From: Planctomycetota bacterium
GTDB lineage: Bacteria > Planctomycetota > Planctomycetia > Planctomycetales > Planctomycetaceae
Length of the DNA: 64,000 nucleotides
Reading direction: 5' to 3'
NCBI GenBank assembly: GCA_014584345.1
Contig: JACTNB010000013.1
Span: 434,001 to 498,000, forward strand
In this document: positions 38,162 through 47,108 of the stretch, in pieces
Layout: each line of letters opens with the position of its first letter
Position numbering within the stretch: the stretch's first letter is position 1
Notes under the pieces: generated by a model
The model's database searches: none
What the model saw: only the letters and a program-made list of their open reading frames with translations
What the model was told of the DNA's origin: nothing
Made by a program: the position numbers and the translations under genes

Positions 38162-39994
38162 ATGAATGTTTCCCGTGTCGAAAAGTGTCTGCAAAGTGTC
38201 ACCCAGGCCGCGCGGCAGGGCCAGCTAACGGCTGGTGCAGTCACGAATCTGACCCGCTGGCTCAGCGAACCGCATTATGCCCGATACCACGAGGGGCTCT
38301 GCGGCATGATCGAAGCCGAGCAATTCAACGAGCTGGATTCCCTGTTTTGGGAAGTGATCGCGTTTGGCACGGGAGGCCGACGCGGGCCGATGGCGGAATT
38401 TGGTTCCGCGACCATCAACCCCCGTACGATTGCCGAATCCGCCCATGGGCTGGCAACGTATTTGAAGCGTTCCGGTGAATGGAAATCGGGAAAGGCCGTG
38501 GTGGCATGCGATACGCGCAACGGGTCCCGGGAATTCGCCCGGCTGACGGCCTGCGTGTTCGCAGCGCATGGGATGACGGTGTACTTCTTTCCCCAGGCCC
38601 GTTCAACGCCGGAACTGTCTTTCGCGGTTCGGCATCTGGGCTGCGACACCGGAGTGATGATCACGGCCTCTCATAATCCGCCAGCCGACAACGGCTTCAA
38701 GGCATACTGGAATACCGGAGGCCAGGTTTTGCCCCCTCACGACAAGGGAATCGTCGATTGTGTTTATGATGCCGGCGAGATTCCGCAAGCCGATTTCGAT
38801 CAGTCCATCGAGTCGGGTTCCATTCGCCTGTTGGGGCCGGAACTCGACGAGGCCTACCACCAGGCCGTGCTCGCGATGTCGCTTTCCGACGAACGCAGAC
38901 TCGAAGCAATTTACACGCCGCTGCATGGAGTGGGCGAAACGGTCTGTTACCAGGTCTTGCAGCAAGCCGGTTTTCACGGAGTGAAAATTCTGGAATGCCA
39001 ACGCGAGCAGAACGGCAATTTTCCCAATGTGGATCAGCACATGCCCAACCCCGAACGGTTCGAGGTGTTTCGTGAAGCCATTGCGGAAGCGAACAAGACC
39101 GGTGCCGGGTTGTTGCTGGCTTCCGACCCCGATGCCGACCGGCTCGGCGTTTGTGTGCGCAACCGCGCGGGGGACTTCGTCCATCTGACGGGGAACCAGA
39201 TTGGCACGTTGATTCTCGATTACATCCTGCGTCGGCGGCAGGCTGCCGGGACGCTCTCCCGCGACCATTTCGTGGTGGAAACCATGGTCACCACGCCCCT
39301 CATCGGCGAACTGGCCCGTGCTTATGGCCTGAAGGTCATCGACGACCTGTTGGTGGGCTTTAAGTACATTGGCGAGGCCATGGATTTGAACGGTCCCGAT
39401 CGATTCGTGTTTGGTGCGGAGGAATCGCTAGGCTTTCTTGCAGGAACCTACGCCCGCGACAAGGATGCCGGCATTGCCGCGCTGTATCTGTGCGAATCGG
39501 CGGCGGAACTGGGGCAGCAGGGAAAATCGCTGCTGGATCGCCTCGATGAACTGTATGTGGAATTTGGTTTTTTCCTGGAAGGCCAGAAATCACAGGTCTG
39601 TACCGGTTCGAGCGGCAAGGCACAGATCAATGCGTTGATGCAGGCGTTCCGCGGCAGTCCGCCCACGGCGTTGGCCGGGATTCCTTTGCAGCAGGTCCGC
39701 GATTACGGAACCCACGAAATACGTGGCCTGCCGGATAACCGGAAAACAAGCGACCTGCCCAAGCCGCGCGGGGATTTGCTGTTTCTGGAATCGATGCCAG
39801 GCTCGACCACCGCCCGGATCGCGGTGCGTCCCTCGGGCACCGAACCGAAGATCAAATTCTATATATTCGTTCGCAGCCAACTGAACGGGGCCGGTCTCGA
39901 AGCGACGAAAACGCAAACGCAGTTGCACTATCAAAAGATTCAGACCGATCTGATGACGTGGATCGAAACGCAACTGGCAGGCTCGAACGGATAA
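38162..39994 (+). CDS. Phosphohexomutase (phosphoglucomutase/phosphomannomutase family)
   Basis: 610 residues. Moves phosphate between C6 and C1 of hexose phosphates, supplying glucose-1-phosphate or mannose-1-phosphate to nucleotide-sugar synthesis. Four alpha-D-phosphohexomutase domains are present: the phosphoserine loop TASHNPPADNGFK, metal loop DPDADRLG, sugar loop FGAEESLGF, and the C-terminal phosphate site RPSGTEPKIK. An upstream GTGGRRGPM also fits. The N-terminal extension of about 60 residues is usual for the planctomycete PGM2-like group. Its position next to the sugar-nucleotide genes is consistent with its role. TrmB converges, with only three bases between the stops. Confidence 0.94.
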   Translation: MNVSRVEKCLQSVTQAARQGQLTAGAVTNLTRWLSEPHYARYHEGLCGMIEAEQFNELDSLFWEVIAFGTGGRRGPMAEFGSATINPRTIAESAHGLATYLKRSGEWKSGKAVVACDTRNGSREFARLTACVFAAHGMTVYFFPQARSTPELSFAVRHLGCDTGVMITASHNPPADNGFKAYWNTGGQVLPPHDKGIVDCVYDAGEIPQADFDQSIESGSIRLLGPELDEAYHQAVLAMSLSDERRLEAIYTPLHGVGETVCYQVLQQAGFHGVKILECQREQNGNFPNVDQHMPNPERFEVFREAIAEANKTGAGLLLASDPDADRLGVCVRNRAGDFVHLTGNQIGTLILDYILRRRQAAGTLSRDHFVVETMVTTPLIGELARAYGLKVIDDLLVGFKYIGEAMDLNGPDRFVFGAEESLGFLAGTYARDKDAGIAALYLCESAAELGQQGKSLLDRLDELYVEFGFFLEGQKSQVCTGSSGKAQINALMQAFRGSPPTALAGIPLQQVRDYGTHEIRGLPDNRKTSDLPKPRGDLLFLESMPGSTTARIAVRPSGTEPKIKFYIFVRSQLNGAGLEATKTQTQLHYQKIQTDLMTWIETQLAGSNG

Positions 39995-39997
39995 GGG

Positions 39998-40657
39998 TTA
40001 GACCGTTTTTTGCCAGCGTCCCCGATAAATGGGCCAGCCCGCCAGCCGTTTCTTGCGTTCGAAGCTGGTGTGGTAGTCCATGTGATGCTGGGCTTCACGT
40101 TCGTCCGGGGCAGCGCGTTCGGTGAACCCGCCATGCTCGCGAATGTGCCCCGTCATCAGTTCCCAGTAATCAAAGACGTCGGTCCAGCCGTGCAGTTCCC
40201 CGCCGGGTTGCAGCACGTCAAACACGAGTTGCGTAAACTCCGCCGTGAACAGTCGCCGCTTGTGATGTTTCGCTTTCCACCAGGGATCCGGGAAATATAC
40301 ATGCACAGCGGCGACGGAGGCCTGCGGCAGGAACTCGGCCAGAGCCCGCCTGGCATCGCAGCCCAGCACCCGGGCGTTGGGGCGGGCAACCTTTTTCAGT
40401 CGCTTGGCTCCGCGCCGCCCTTCCTTATAGTCGATTTCCAGTCCGAGATAATTTCGCTCGGGATGTTCCTGGCTGGTATTGAACAGAAACAGACCTCGTC
40501 CACACCCGATATCCAATTCCACGGGGCCCGTATTACCGAAAAAATCCGGCCAGGCGAGTGGGCCGGAAAGATCATCCAGGGTCAGAAACCAGGGGCTTAA
40601 ATCTTCGCGCGCGGGCTGCCCGGCATCCATTCCGGGAGCCGTTTCCAAATCGTTCAA
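39998..40657 (-). CDS. trmB: tRNA (guanine-N7)-methyltransferase TrmB
   Basis: 219 residues. Methylates N7 of G46 in tRNA with S-adenosylmethionine. SAM motif [12 protein letters not shown] (motif I), [12 protein letters not shown], the invariant [18 protein letters not shown] and the C-terminal [17 protein letters not shown] are all present. Length normal for bacterial TrmB. It converges with the phosphohexomutase with almost no gap; the next gene upstream is a separate minus-strand esterase. Confidence 0.96.
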   Translation of the reverse strand: MNDLETAPGMDAGQPAREDLSPWFLTLDDLSGPLAWPDFFGNTGPVELDIGCGRGLFLFNTSQEHPERNYLGLEIDYKEGRRGAKRLKKVARPNARVLGCDARRALAEFLPQASVAAVHVYFPDPWWKAKHHKRRLFTAEFTQLVFDVLQPGGELHGWTDVFDYWELMTGHIREHGGFTERAAPDEREAQHHMDYHTSFERKKRLAGWPIYRGRWQKTV

Positions 40658-40718
40658 GTCGCATTCCTTGTGAAATCAAATCTGCCTGTGAATCGCGGGC
40701 TCGCGTTTTTCGTCGCGA

Positions 40719-41447
40719 TCATGGTTTGAGTTTTTGTTCGAGCATCCATTCATAAACCGCGGGATTGTTGTAGGTTTCCGTCCAGGAATCGTGTCCCACA
40801 TTCTGATAGATCGTAAACCGCGGATCGCCACCCGCCGCCTTGATCGCCTTGACCATCACTTCCGATTGGGCAAACGGAACCGCCTTGTCGTCGGTGCCAT
40901 GAAAGACCCAGATCGGAATATTCTTCAGCACGGGCCCCATGGTCGGATCCCCCGCGCCACAAATCGGTAACAGCGCGGCAAACCGCTGTGGAGCCGCCAC
41001 TCCCAGCGCCCACGTGCCATAGCCTCCCATGCTCAAGCCCGTGCAGTACACCCGGTTGGTATCGACGGCATAGGACGCCTCGATGTGGTCCAGCAGCGCC
41101 AGCAATTCGTTTGTTTGCCAGAACAGGTGATCGTTCGATAACTGGGGGGCCACCAGGATGAAAGGGAACTGCTTTCCTTCCCGCGCCAGTTTGGGAGGCC
41201 CGTGCTTCAACACGGCTTCCAGGTTATCTCCCCGTTCGCCACGCCCGTGCAGGAACAGAACCAGAGGATATTTTTCCGTTTTGCTGTACCCTTCGGGGAG
41301 ATACAGCCAGTAGCGCATCTGTACCGATTTGGCCACGGTTGCTTCCTGCGGAACCTGTTTTCCCGCTTCGGGATCGGCCGCCTGGCCGGTGCTGGATATT
41401 CCCATGAAAAGTAATCCCAGTGCAAGTGTTGTGATACGGGCGGGCAT
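40719..41447 (-). CDS. Exported alpha/beta hydrolase (esterase/phospholipase-carboxylesterase-like)
   Basis: 242 residues with a signal peptide (TTLALGLLFMGISSTGQA). The oxyanion/nucleophile region is LVLFLHGRGERGDN, and the serine elbow is GLSMGGYGT. The acid is in WVFHGTDDKAV and the His in NVGHDSW, a complete Ser-Asp-His triad. The overall pattern matches peptidase/esterase proteins often annotated as predicted peptidase or dienelactone-hydrolase-like. Natural substrate unknown; periplasmic location predicted. The ATG at 41447 has GGAG nine bases upstream and gives a proper signal peptide. Confidence 0.88.
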   Translation of the reverse strand: MPARITTLALGLLFMGISSTGQAADPEAGKQVPQEATVAKSVQMRYWLYLPEGYSKTEKYPLVLFLHGRGERGDNLEAVLKHGPPKLAREGKQFPFILVAPQLSNDHLFWQTNELLALLDHIEASYAVDTNRVYCTGLSMGGYGTWALGVAAPQRFAALLPICGAGDPTMGPVLKNIPIWVFHGTDDKAVPFAQSEVMVKAIKAAGGDPRFTIYQNVGHDSWTETYNNPAVYEWMLEQKLKP

Positions 41448-41668
41448 CGGATGTGTCTCCGGGCGAGTGAGTGAACCTGGTGCGTCATAAAACCGCATCT
41501 GCGTATCTTGTTCGATTGGTCGGCGTTTCACAAGTTTCCGCCCCGTCCCGGAAACGCTTTTGGCCCCCGGACCGAACCTCCCTTTTCCCCCCAAGGTATT
41601 CAGAAACATTCCGGACCCTATAATATCCCTCAGGGCTGTCTCGCTTAACTGGCAGGAAACAATCACCG

Positions 41669-42609
41669 ATGAATAACGACGCTTCCGACTCCGTCCCCCG
41701 GGCGGCTCCGGAGATCCTGGTTTATCCCGACGGGCGCACGGTATTGATCCGCGCCGATACTCCTCTCGAGAAACCACAGGTGTGGTGGCAAAAAAAATCG
41801 TTCCGCTGGGCGATGGGGCTGTTTCTGGTGACGTGTCTCTCCACCTGGTATGTGGGGGATCATCGTTATGGCAATGGATTCGGTTACATGGTCCCCGTGA
41901 TGCTGATTCTGCTGGCGCACGAGATGGGGCATTATGTCACCGCACTTCTCTATCGGACATCGGCTTCCCCCCCGTTTTTCATCCCCGCGCCATTCACGCC
42001 CCTCGGCACCTTTGGCGCGGTGATCGTGAAACAGGCCGGCGCTCGCGAGGATCGCAAAACCCTGTTCGATATTGCCATTGCCGGTCCCCTGGCAGGACTG
42101 GTGATTGCCATTCCCGTCTGTATTTACGGAGCAATGACCGCCACGGCAGTCCCCCTCGAACAGGCCGCCCAACAGGAATATCACTTCATCGCCCCCCCAT
42201 CGTCGGCTGGATCGTGCAACTGGTGCGGGGTGAGTGGCCCGCCGGGCATGTGCTGGAAAGTGCCGTGCTGGACGCCGGTTGGGTCGGCATCTTTATCACC
42301 GCCTTAAACCTGATCCCGATCGGGCAACTGGATGGCGGGCACATGCTGTATTGCATGATCGGCAAACGGGCCCACCAGGTGGCTGCCGGTCTGATCGTGA
42401 GTACCTTCGCTTATATGCTAATCACTGGCAACATTACCTTCATGTTGATGTTGTTTCTCATTCTGATGATGGGACCGTACCACCCCCCCACCGCCAACGA
42501 TCACGTTCCCCTGGGACGCATTCGCCCCCTGCTCGGGTGGCTCACCCTCGCCTTCATCCTGATCGGCTTTACCCCCACACCAATCGTCATGGTCACTCCA
42601 GGCCAGTAG
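41669..42609 (+). pseudogene. M50 site-2-protease-like membrane metalloprotease, frameshifted at a C7 run
   Basis: The first 173 codons encode four apparent transmembrane segments and the zinc motif LLAHEMGHYV, ending in QEYHFIAPP. After that the frame should continue IVGWIVQLVRGEWPAGHVLES ... ALNLIPIGQLDGGHML, which includes the third ligand motif of M50 peptidases, but this lies in another frame and runs to the stop at 42609. A run of seven C at 42192-42198 sits exactly at the break; eight C would restore one continuous protein of about 313 residues. Explanations are an assembly error, phase-variable slippage or true decay. Both halves are well conserved, which argues against old decay. TATAAT at 41619 is a plausible -10. 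Confidence 0.82.
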
Positions 42610-42640
42610 TTCCCGTAGACCCCGCCTGGACAATAAATTC

Positions 42641-42745
42641 GCGAGCGGGGCACGTGAGTCCTCTGGCCGTCGCGGCTGGATCTGGATGTTGTCGGCCGAG
42701 TCGCCCCGCAGTCGAAATTGTAGGGGACTGACATCCCCCGCTCGC
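42641..42745. repeat. Inverted repeat GCGAGCGGGG / CCCCGCTCGC
   Basis: Perfect 10-bp arms at 42641-42650 and 42736-42745, with 85 bp between and a T run (GTTTT) just after the right arm. The left side continues with CACGTGAGTCCTCTGG, a palindrome-rich word similar to the small hairpin near 9760. Located 31 bp after the M50 stop. Confidence 0.6.
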
Positions 42746-42761
42746 GTTTTGCTGGTTCGGG

Positions 42762-42850
42762 CCCGGATTTCTCACCTAGGTCAATAAAACAGGATTGCTG
42801 ACCTCGACGAACTAGCCGCGCCCGTCAGGAAGCGGGCCAGACTGTGGCCT
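42762..42850. repeat. Dispersed 85-90 bp repeat, copy B
   Basis: Co-linear match to 12246-12335, with shared blocks CCCGGATTTCTCAC, AATAAAACA, GCTGACCTCGACGAACTAG and TCAGGAAGCGGG. Lies in the gene-free stretch 42610-42970; the rest of the stretch shows no gene. Confidence 0.7.
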
Positions 42851-42970
42851 GTGTTGTCGCAAGGCGCTGATGGGATTGATGTTGCGTATAATGGGGTTCC
42901 ATTGGGAACCGCCCGTCGGTCCCAATTCCGTGACGGGCGATGCTGGTTCTCGCGAACGAGTCACGATCCG

Positions 42971-43648
42971 TCAAGTGACGGGACGAAACACAAACAGTTG
43001 AAACTTGCCCGGTTGAGGGAAGCCGCAGGGGTGGCCGTTCTGATCGTAAATCTCGGGCAGCAGATCGCGGGTTTGAGCCAGGCGGATAAAGTCCATCATC
43101 AGGCTACGGCCGGGATCGCCAATCCAGAATTCGCCTCCGGGCTGCAGCAGACGCGGTATCAGCGCCAGCAGAGGCTCGTGAAACTTGCGTTCATACAATA
43201 CATCGGAGGCGATCACGTACGGAAAGGGAGAGACTTCGGGGGGCGCAAGCCAGTCGAATGGCAATATGACGAAGTCTTCCAGGCGATTTTGGCGAGCGTT
43301 GTAACTCGCGAGCCTCAGGGCTTCGTCGCGGTAATCGGAAAAAGTGACCCGCATCCCCGCGGCCAAAGCCGCCAGTCCGATCAGCCCGCTCCCACAACCG
43401 AGTTCGAGCACACGGCTGCCGACCGGCCAGGCGGCTTCATGTACCAGTCGAGCCATGACTCGGGCCGCCGGCCACAGGTAGCCCCAATAAGGCATGTAAT
43501 CGGTTTCACGATTCTCGCGGAGGACGTCGGGATCGTCGAGCAGGCGATCCGGATCGGCCGGTATCGTCAGCTTCAACTCCACGGGGCCCAGGCGAATCAA
43601 TTCCTCGCGCCAGTCGGCGACGGCAGCGGGCAGGTTTGCCTGGTTCAT
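42971..43648 (-). CDS. SAM-dependent methyltransferase (Methyltransf_16 / protein-lysine MTase type)
   Basis: 225 residues. Motif I is VLELGCGSGLIGLAAL, motif II VTFSDYRDEAL, and the post-motif PYVIASDVLYERKF is typical of the family 16 (METTL21/FAM86-like) enzymes, which mostly act on protein lysines. The N-terminal YWGYLWPAARVMARLV and the C-terminal GFPQPGKFQLFVF also agree. Substrate unknown; the bacterial function is not established. Cytosolic single gene between the M50 and PilZ genes. Confidence 0.86.
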   Translation of the reverse strand: MNQANLPAAVADWREELIRLGPVELKLTIPADPDRLLDDPDVLRENRETDYMPYWGYLWPAARVMARLVHEAAWPVGSRVLELGCGSGLIGLAALAAGMRVTFSDYRDEALRLASYNARQNRLEDFVILPFDWLAPPEVSPFPYVIASDVLYERKFHEPLLALIPRLLQPGGEFWIGDPGRSLMMDFIRLAQTRDLLPEIYDQNGHPCGFPQPGKFQLFVFRPVT

Positions 43649-43766
43649 GGTATCGCAACTTCACTGCACAAGCGGGGGAGACTTCAGGAATACCTCCGCA
43701 TTGTCGTGATCGCGTTGCTTATCGCAAGTCTGGAGGCGATTCCCCCGCCCGTTCCAGGCGGTCATG

Positions 43767-44168
43767 CTAGGAAAGACGCTGCAGGAATTTCACGCCGTAG
43801 TCCCAGAATTCCTCGTTCATCACCTGCTTGCAGCGAACAATTTTCCCCTGGAACCAGGTCGGTTCACGCCCCGAGACGGGAATGCCAACCAGGATTTCCT
43901 GGACTTCGATGATGCCGGGATAGAGGAAGCTGGTCCCGCTGGCGCTGATATCTCGCATGAAGACGGAAAAACCTTCCGTGTTTTCACCGTTGGGAATCCG
44001 GATCAGCAGCATGTTGCGGCAGACCTGTCGCTGATGGCTGCGCACCTGGGAGTAATGGTCGGCAAGTCGATTATCTGTCCGCACGAGGGATTCAATCAGG
44101 CGTTGCACGGCCCGTTTCTGCTTTTCCGTATAATGTTCTGCCGTCAAATAGTTCTGATTGACTGCCAT
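43767..44168 (-). CDS. PilZ-domain protein
   Basis: 133 residues. An N-terminal helical stretch is followed by the c-di-GMP-binding PilZ pattern: RSHQRQVCR (RXXXR-like) and 31 residues later DISASGTSF ([D/N]XSXXG). Basic and acidic residues place it in the cytosol. It has no output domain and no neighbour that would show its target. The ATG at 44168 has AAGGA eight bases upstream; an upstream in-frame start would add 17 residues rich in Ser/Asp. Confidence 0.87.
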   Translation of the reverse strand: MAVNQNYLTAEHYTEKQKRAVQRLIESLVRTDNRLADHYSQVRSHQRQVCRNMLLIRIPNGENTEGFSVFMRDISASGTSFLYPGIIEVQEILVGIPVSGREPTWFQGKIVRCKQVMNEEFWDYGVKFLQRLS

Positions 44169-44489
44169 TATCCCGTTCCTTGAATCATCCGGTGAATCGC
44201 TTCTTCCAGAGTGGCCCATCCCTCGGGAAGCAATCTCCTGGCCAATAATGCTGTCTTAAATGTACATCGCTAATGCAACAACGTTGTAAACGGGTGCGGA
44301 TATGTTGCAGGAAATCACAGTCAGGTACACCGTTGACGCCGGTTACGACAATTGTCCCATTTCTGCCTCCACGGAATTAAGGAAATTGCTCCGTCTGAGA
44401 ACATTTAATCAGTATTTGGGCAGCCCCGCAGTGCATTTTATCGACGGAAATGGATTCCCGGCGCGAACCCAATTTTGGGGAAATGGGTC
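44169..44489. other. Gene-free stretch upstream of the small RNA
   Basis: About 320 bp with a possible short hairpin (ACCCA / TGGGT around 44470) and no supported gene. It probably includes the promoter region of the PilZ gene on the minus strand. Confidence 0.4.
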
Positions 44490-44517
44490 TTGCCGAGTGT
44501 GTCCCCGATCGTATAAA
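44490..44517 (+). promoter_or_regulatory. Sigma-70-like promoter of the structured small transcript
   Basis: TTGCCG (44490-44495) and TATAAA (44512-44517) separated by 16 bp; the -10 continues TATAAATAAT. The expected start is near 44524. Confidence 0.5.
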
Positions 44518-44611
44518 TAATGTGTAGGTCCGTGACAAACGCAACACGGTGGGTGTCAGGTCGTGAAGAGACCGGGTTGGCTCCCGGCAGTAGCGACGGG
44601 TTTTATTCGTA

Positions 44612-44769
<158 letters not shown>

Positions 44770-44819
44770 TCCATGAACGAGAAGATTGACAGGGAGTTTA
44801 CTCCCTGTAGCATTGAACG

Positions 44820-44861
44820 CCCCGGTCTTTCGGATGTGTACCCGAGAGATCGGGGTTTTTT
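44820..44861 (+). terminator. Rho-independent terminator of the small transcript
   Basis: CCCCGGTCT pairs with AGATCGGGG (one G-U), inner TCGG / CCGA, followed by TTTTTT. Confidence 0.88.
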
Positions 44862-44947
44862 GTTTCAACGAATCTCACCAAGCCAAGCCGCCGGGCCCCA
44901 TGCGGGCATTTCGGCCCGGAAACGCAGTTTCCGCAGTCACCCAGGGT

Positions 44948-46939
44948 CTATTGCACGTGGCGGAAGATGTTGAATTTCATATATTCCCAATGGCGGTACA
45001 ATTCGTTGCCTGCCAGCAGGTTCGCATGGGTATTCACCGTAGCCACCTTTCCCTGGTAGAGCAGAACGATTCGATCCGACTTGCGGATGGTATGCATGCG
45101 GCTGGGAATAATCAGCACCGTGCGGTTTTGCGCGACCTGATCGTGCGCGTCATCGATCATCGATTTCGCTTCCTCCGAAGCGATCCCTTCGGGTTCCTCC
45201 AGGATCAGCAAGGCGGGATTCCGTAGAATCGCCCGAGCCAATCCGAGGCGGTAGGCTTCGCTGGCGTCGAGTTGTTCCCCATGTTCCCCCAGCATGGTTT
45301 CGTAGCCATTCGAAAGCCGCTGGATAAAGTTATGGGCATGCACGCGTTTTGCCGCGGTCATCGCATCCGAAAGGGTGTATTTTTCGTCGCCGCAGGTGAT
45401 GTTCTCGTACACCGTCCCCGTGAAGAACGGGTCGACTCCCCCCACATACAGGGTTTCCGCCCGCAGCGATTCCAGCGTGACCCAGGCAATATCCTCGCCA
45501 TCGATCAACACGCGGCCCGACTGTGGCTCCAGAAAGCGGGGCAGCATGTAAATCAAAGCCCGGGCCTCCAGTGGATTGGCCGATGCAATCACGGTGATCC
45601 CCCCCGCCGGAATTTTTACTTCGAGCTGATCAAGCAGTTTCTTGCCCGAGACACCAGGCAGGGAATACGTGACATTCTCGAACGTGATGGCTTTCGAGAG
45701 CGGGTCGAGAAACTTGGCCCCCACCGCCTGACCGACTTCGGGAATCTGCGCCAGGTAGCGATAGACCCGCTCCGCTGCCAGGGAGGTTTCCTTGCGCATC
45801 CCGATCAACTGCTGCAATTTCACCAGGGGCCGGTAAGCAAACCCGAAACAGGAACTGAGCAGCACGGTTTCCGCCAGGGTTAAATGCTGAGGATGTTCCT
45901 CGGGCAGCAGCACCTTGATGCCCATCAACAGCGCCAGGACAACCACGCAGCCCACGACCAGTCCCCAGCAGAGCCAGCGCGAGAATACATCCCGCTTGCG
46001 GACCGTCAGCGTCGACCGGGAAAACTGTTCGAGATGTTTCTGGAAGTGTTCCGACTCGAATGGCTCCATCGAATACCCCCGGATCAACCGGGTTTTCAAC
46101 AGGCTTTCCGCCAGTACGTTGGAGCGATGCTCCGCCTCCGCGTCCGAAAGTCGTTCCGCCTGACGGATATGTTGACGTTCCCGTTCCACCAGCACCCAGC
46201 AGCCGAGCAGCGGGAAGATCAACTGCATGAATAAACGGGGGCTGGTCATGATGGCCAGCAGCATCAGGATCACCAGGGTGATGCTGTGCAGGCTGATCCG
46301 GTACACGAAGGACGAGATGCCATCCCGCACGATCACGGTATCTTGCGTAAACAGCTTGAAGGCTTGATGGACCTGATAATCCAGCAGATCGCTGGGCCCC
46401 AGCCGCATCGACTGCCGATGCAACTCGCGGCGCATCTGATCGGCTGCCTGCAAACCGATGCCCGTCGAGATGAGACGGATGCCACTATGCAGCGATCCCC
46501 GGATCAACCCCAGGACCGCCCCCGTCAACAGCAACACCAGCAAGGCGGAACTGTTTTGCTGAAGGAGCGGGACCTGGCGATACCAGACGATCAAGGGCCT
46601 GGTCCAGAGGCGGTCGCGAAAGTGCCAGAGCGTGCCGAGTATGCCCTTGTTCTCCAGCGTGATCGTTTCGGAAACATTCATCGCCTGGGCGGGCCGCACC
46701 AGATCCAGCGATTCGCCAAACAGTTCCTGGGCCAGCAGGATTTCCTCGGGAGTAAAAGCCACGCGGCCCTGCCGATCGAACAAATCCACCACCATCAATC
46801 CAACCAGGAACAACATCGCCAGCAGCAGCCCCGAAAGCACCCCCAGCGGAATGGCGAGCCAGGCGGACGTCTTCCACCACTGAGCACGGGGAAACAGACG
46901 CTGCCAGGTCGTGTCGGTATCGTTGGAGAATGGGGTCAC
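44948..46939 (-). CDS. ABC exporter-like protein with degenerate nucleotide-binding domain
   Basis: 663 residues, half-transporter architecture: about six transmembrane helices in residues 20-380, then an ABC domain. Every ATP motif is altered. Walker A position: ITVIASANPLEARAL (no GKS/T). Q-loop position: YVGGVDPFF. Signature: GEQLDASEAYRLGLARAI (no LSGGQ). Walker B: ALLILEEPEG (Glu in place of Asp). H-loop: LIIPSRMHTI (no His). Structural segments around these motifs are well kept, so the gene is not simply decaying. It probably lacks ATPase activity and may act as an inactive partner or scaffold. Not in an operon with the ABC-2 permease by spacing (169 bp), but on the same strand. Confidence 0.85.
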   Translation of the reverse strand: MTPFSNDTDTTWQRLFPRAQWWKTSAWLAIPLGVLSGLLLAMLFLVGLMVVDLFDRQGRVAFTPEEILLAQELFGESLDLVRPAQAMNVSETITLENKGILGTLWHFRDRLWTRPLIVWYRQVPLLQQNSSALLVLLLTGAVLGLIRGSLHSGIRLISTGIGLQAADQMRRELHRQSMRLGPSDLLDYQVHQAFKLFTQDTVIVRDGISSFVYRISLHSITLVILMLLAIMTSPRLFMQLIFPLLGCWVLVERERQHIRQAERLSDAEAEHRSNVLAESLLKTRLIRGYSMEPFESEHFQKHLEQFSRSTLTVRKRDVFSRWLCWGLVVGCVVVLALLMGIKVLLPEEHPQHLTLAETVLLSSCFGFAYRPLVKLQQLIGMRKETSLAAERVYRYLAQIPEVGQAVGAKFLDPLSKAITFENVTYSLPGVSGKKLLDQLEVKIPAGGITVIASANPLEARALIYMLPRFLEPQSGRVLIDGEDIAWVTLESLRAETLYVGGVDPFFTGTVYENITCGDEKYTLSDAMTAAKRVHAHNFIQRLSNGYETMLGEHGEQLDASEAYRLGLARAILRNPALLILEEPEGIASEEAKSMIDDAHDQVAQNRTVLIIPSRMHTIRKSDRIVLLYQGKVATVNTHANLLAGNELYRHWEYMKFNIFRHVQ

Positions 46940-47108
46940 GGTGTCGCCTCGCGGTGCGGTCGAAGACAGGAATCCACGGCTGCGGGATTGAAGATTTCGA
47001 CTTCATCATACGAGAAATTCACGTCAACACCAGAGCGCGCATCTCCCTGGCGGGCATTCGCGCCGGGGAAGGGACGTCGGGGACGTCAGAATCCGCGAGA
47101 CTCGCAAT

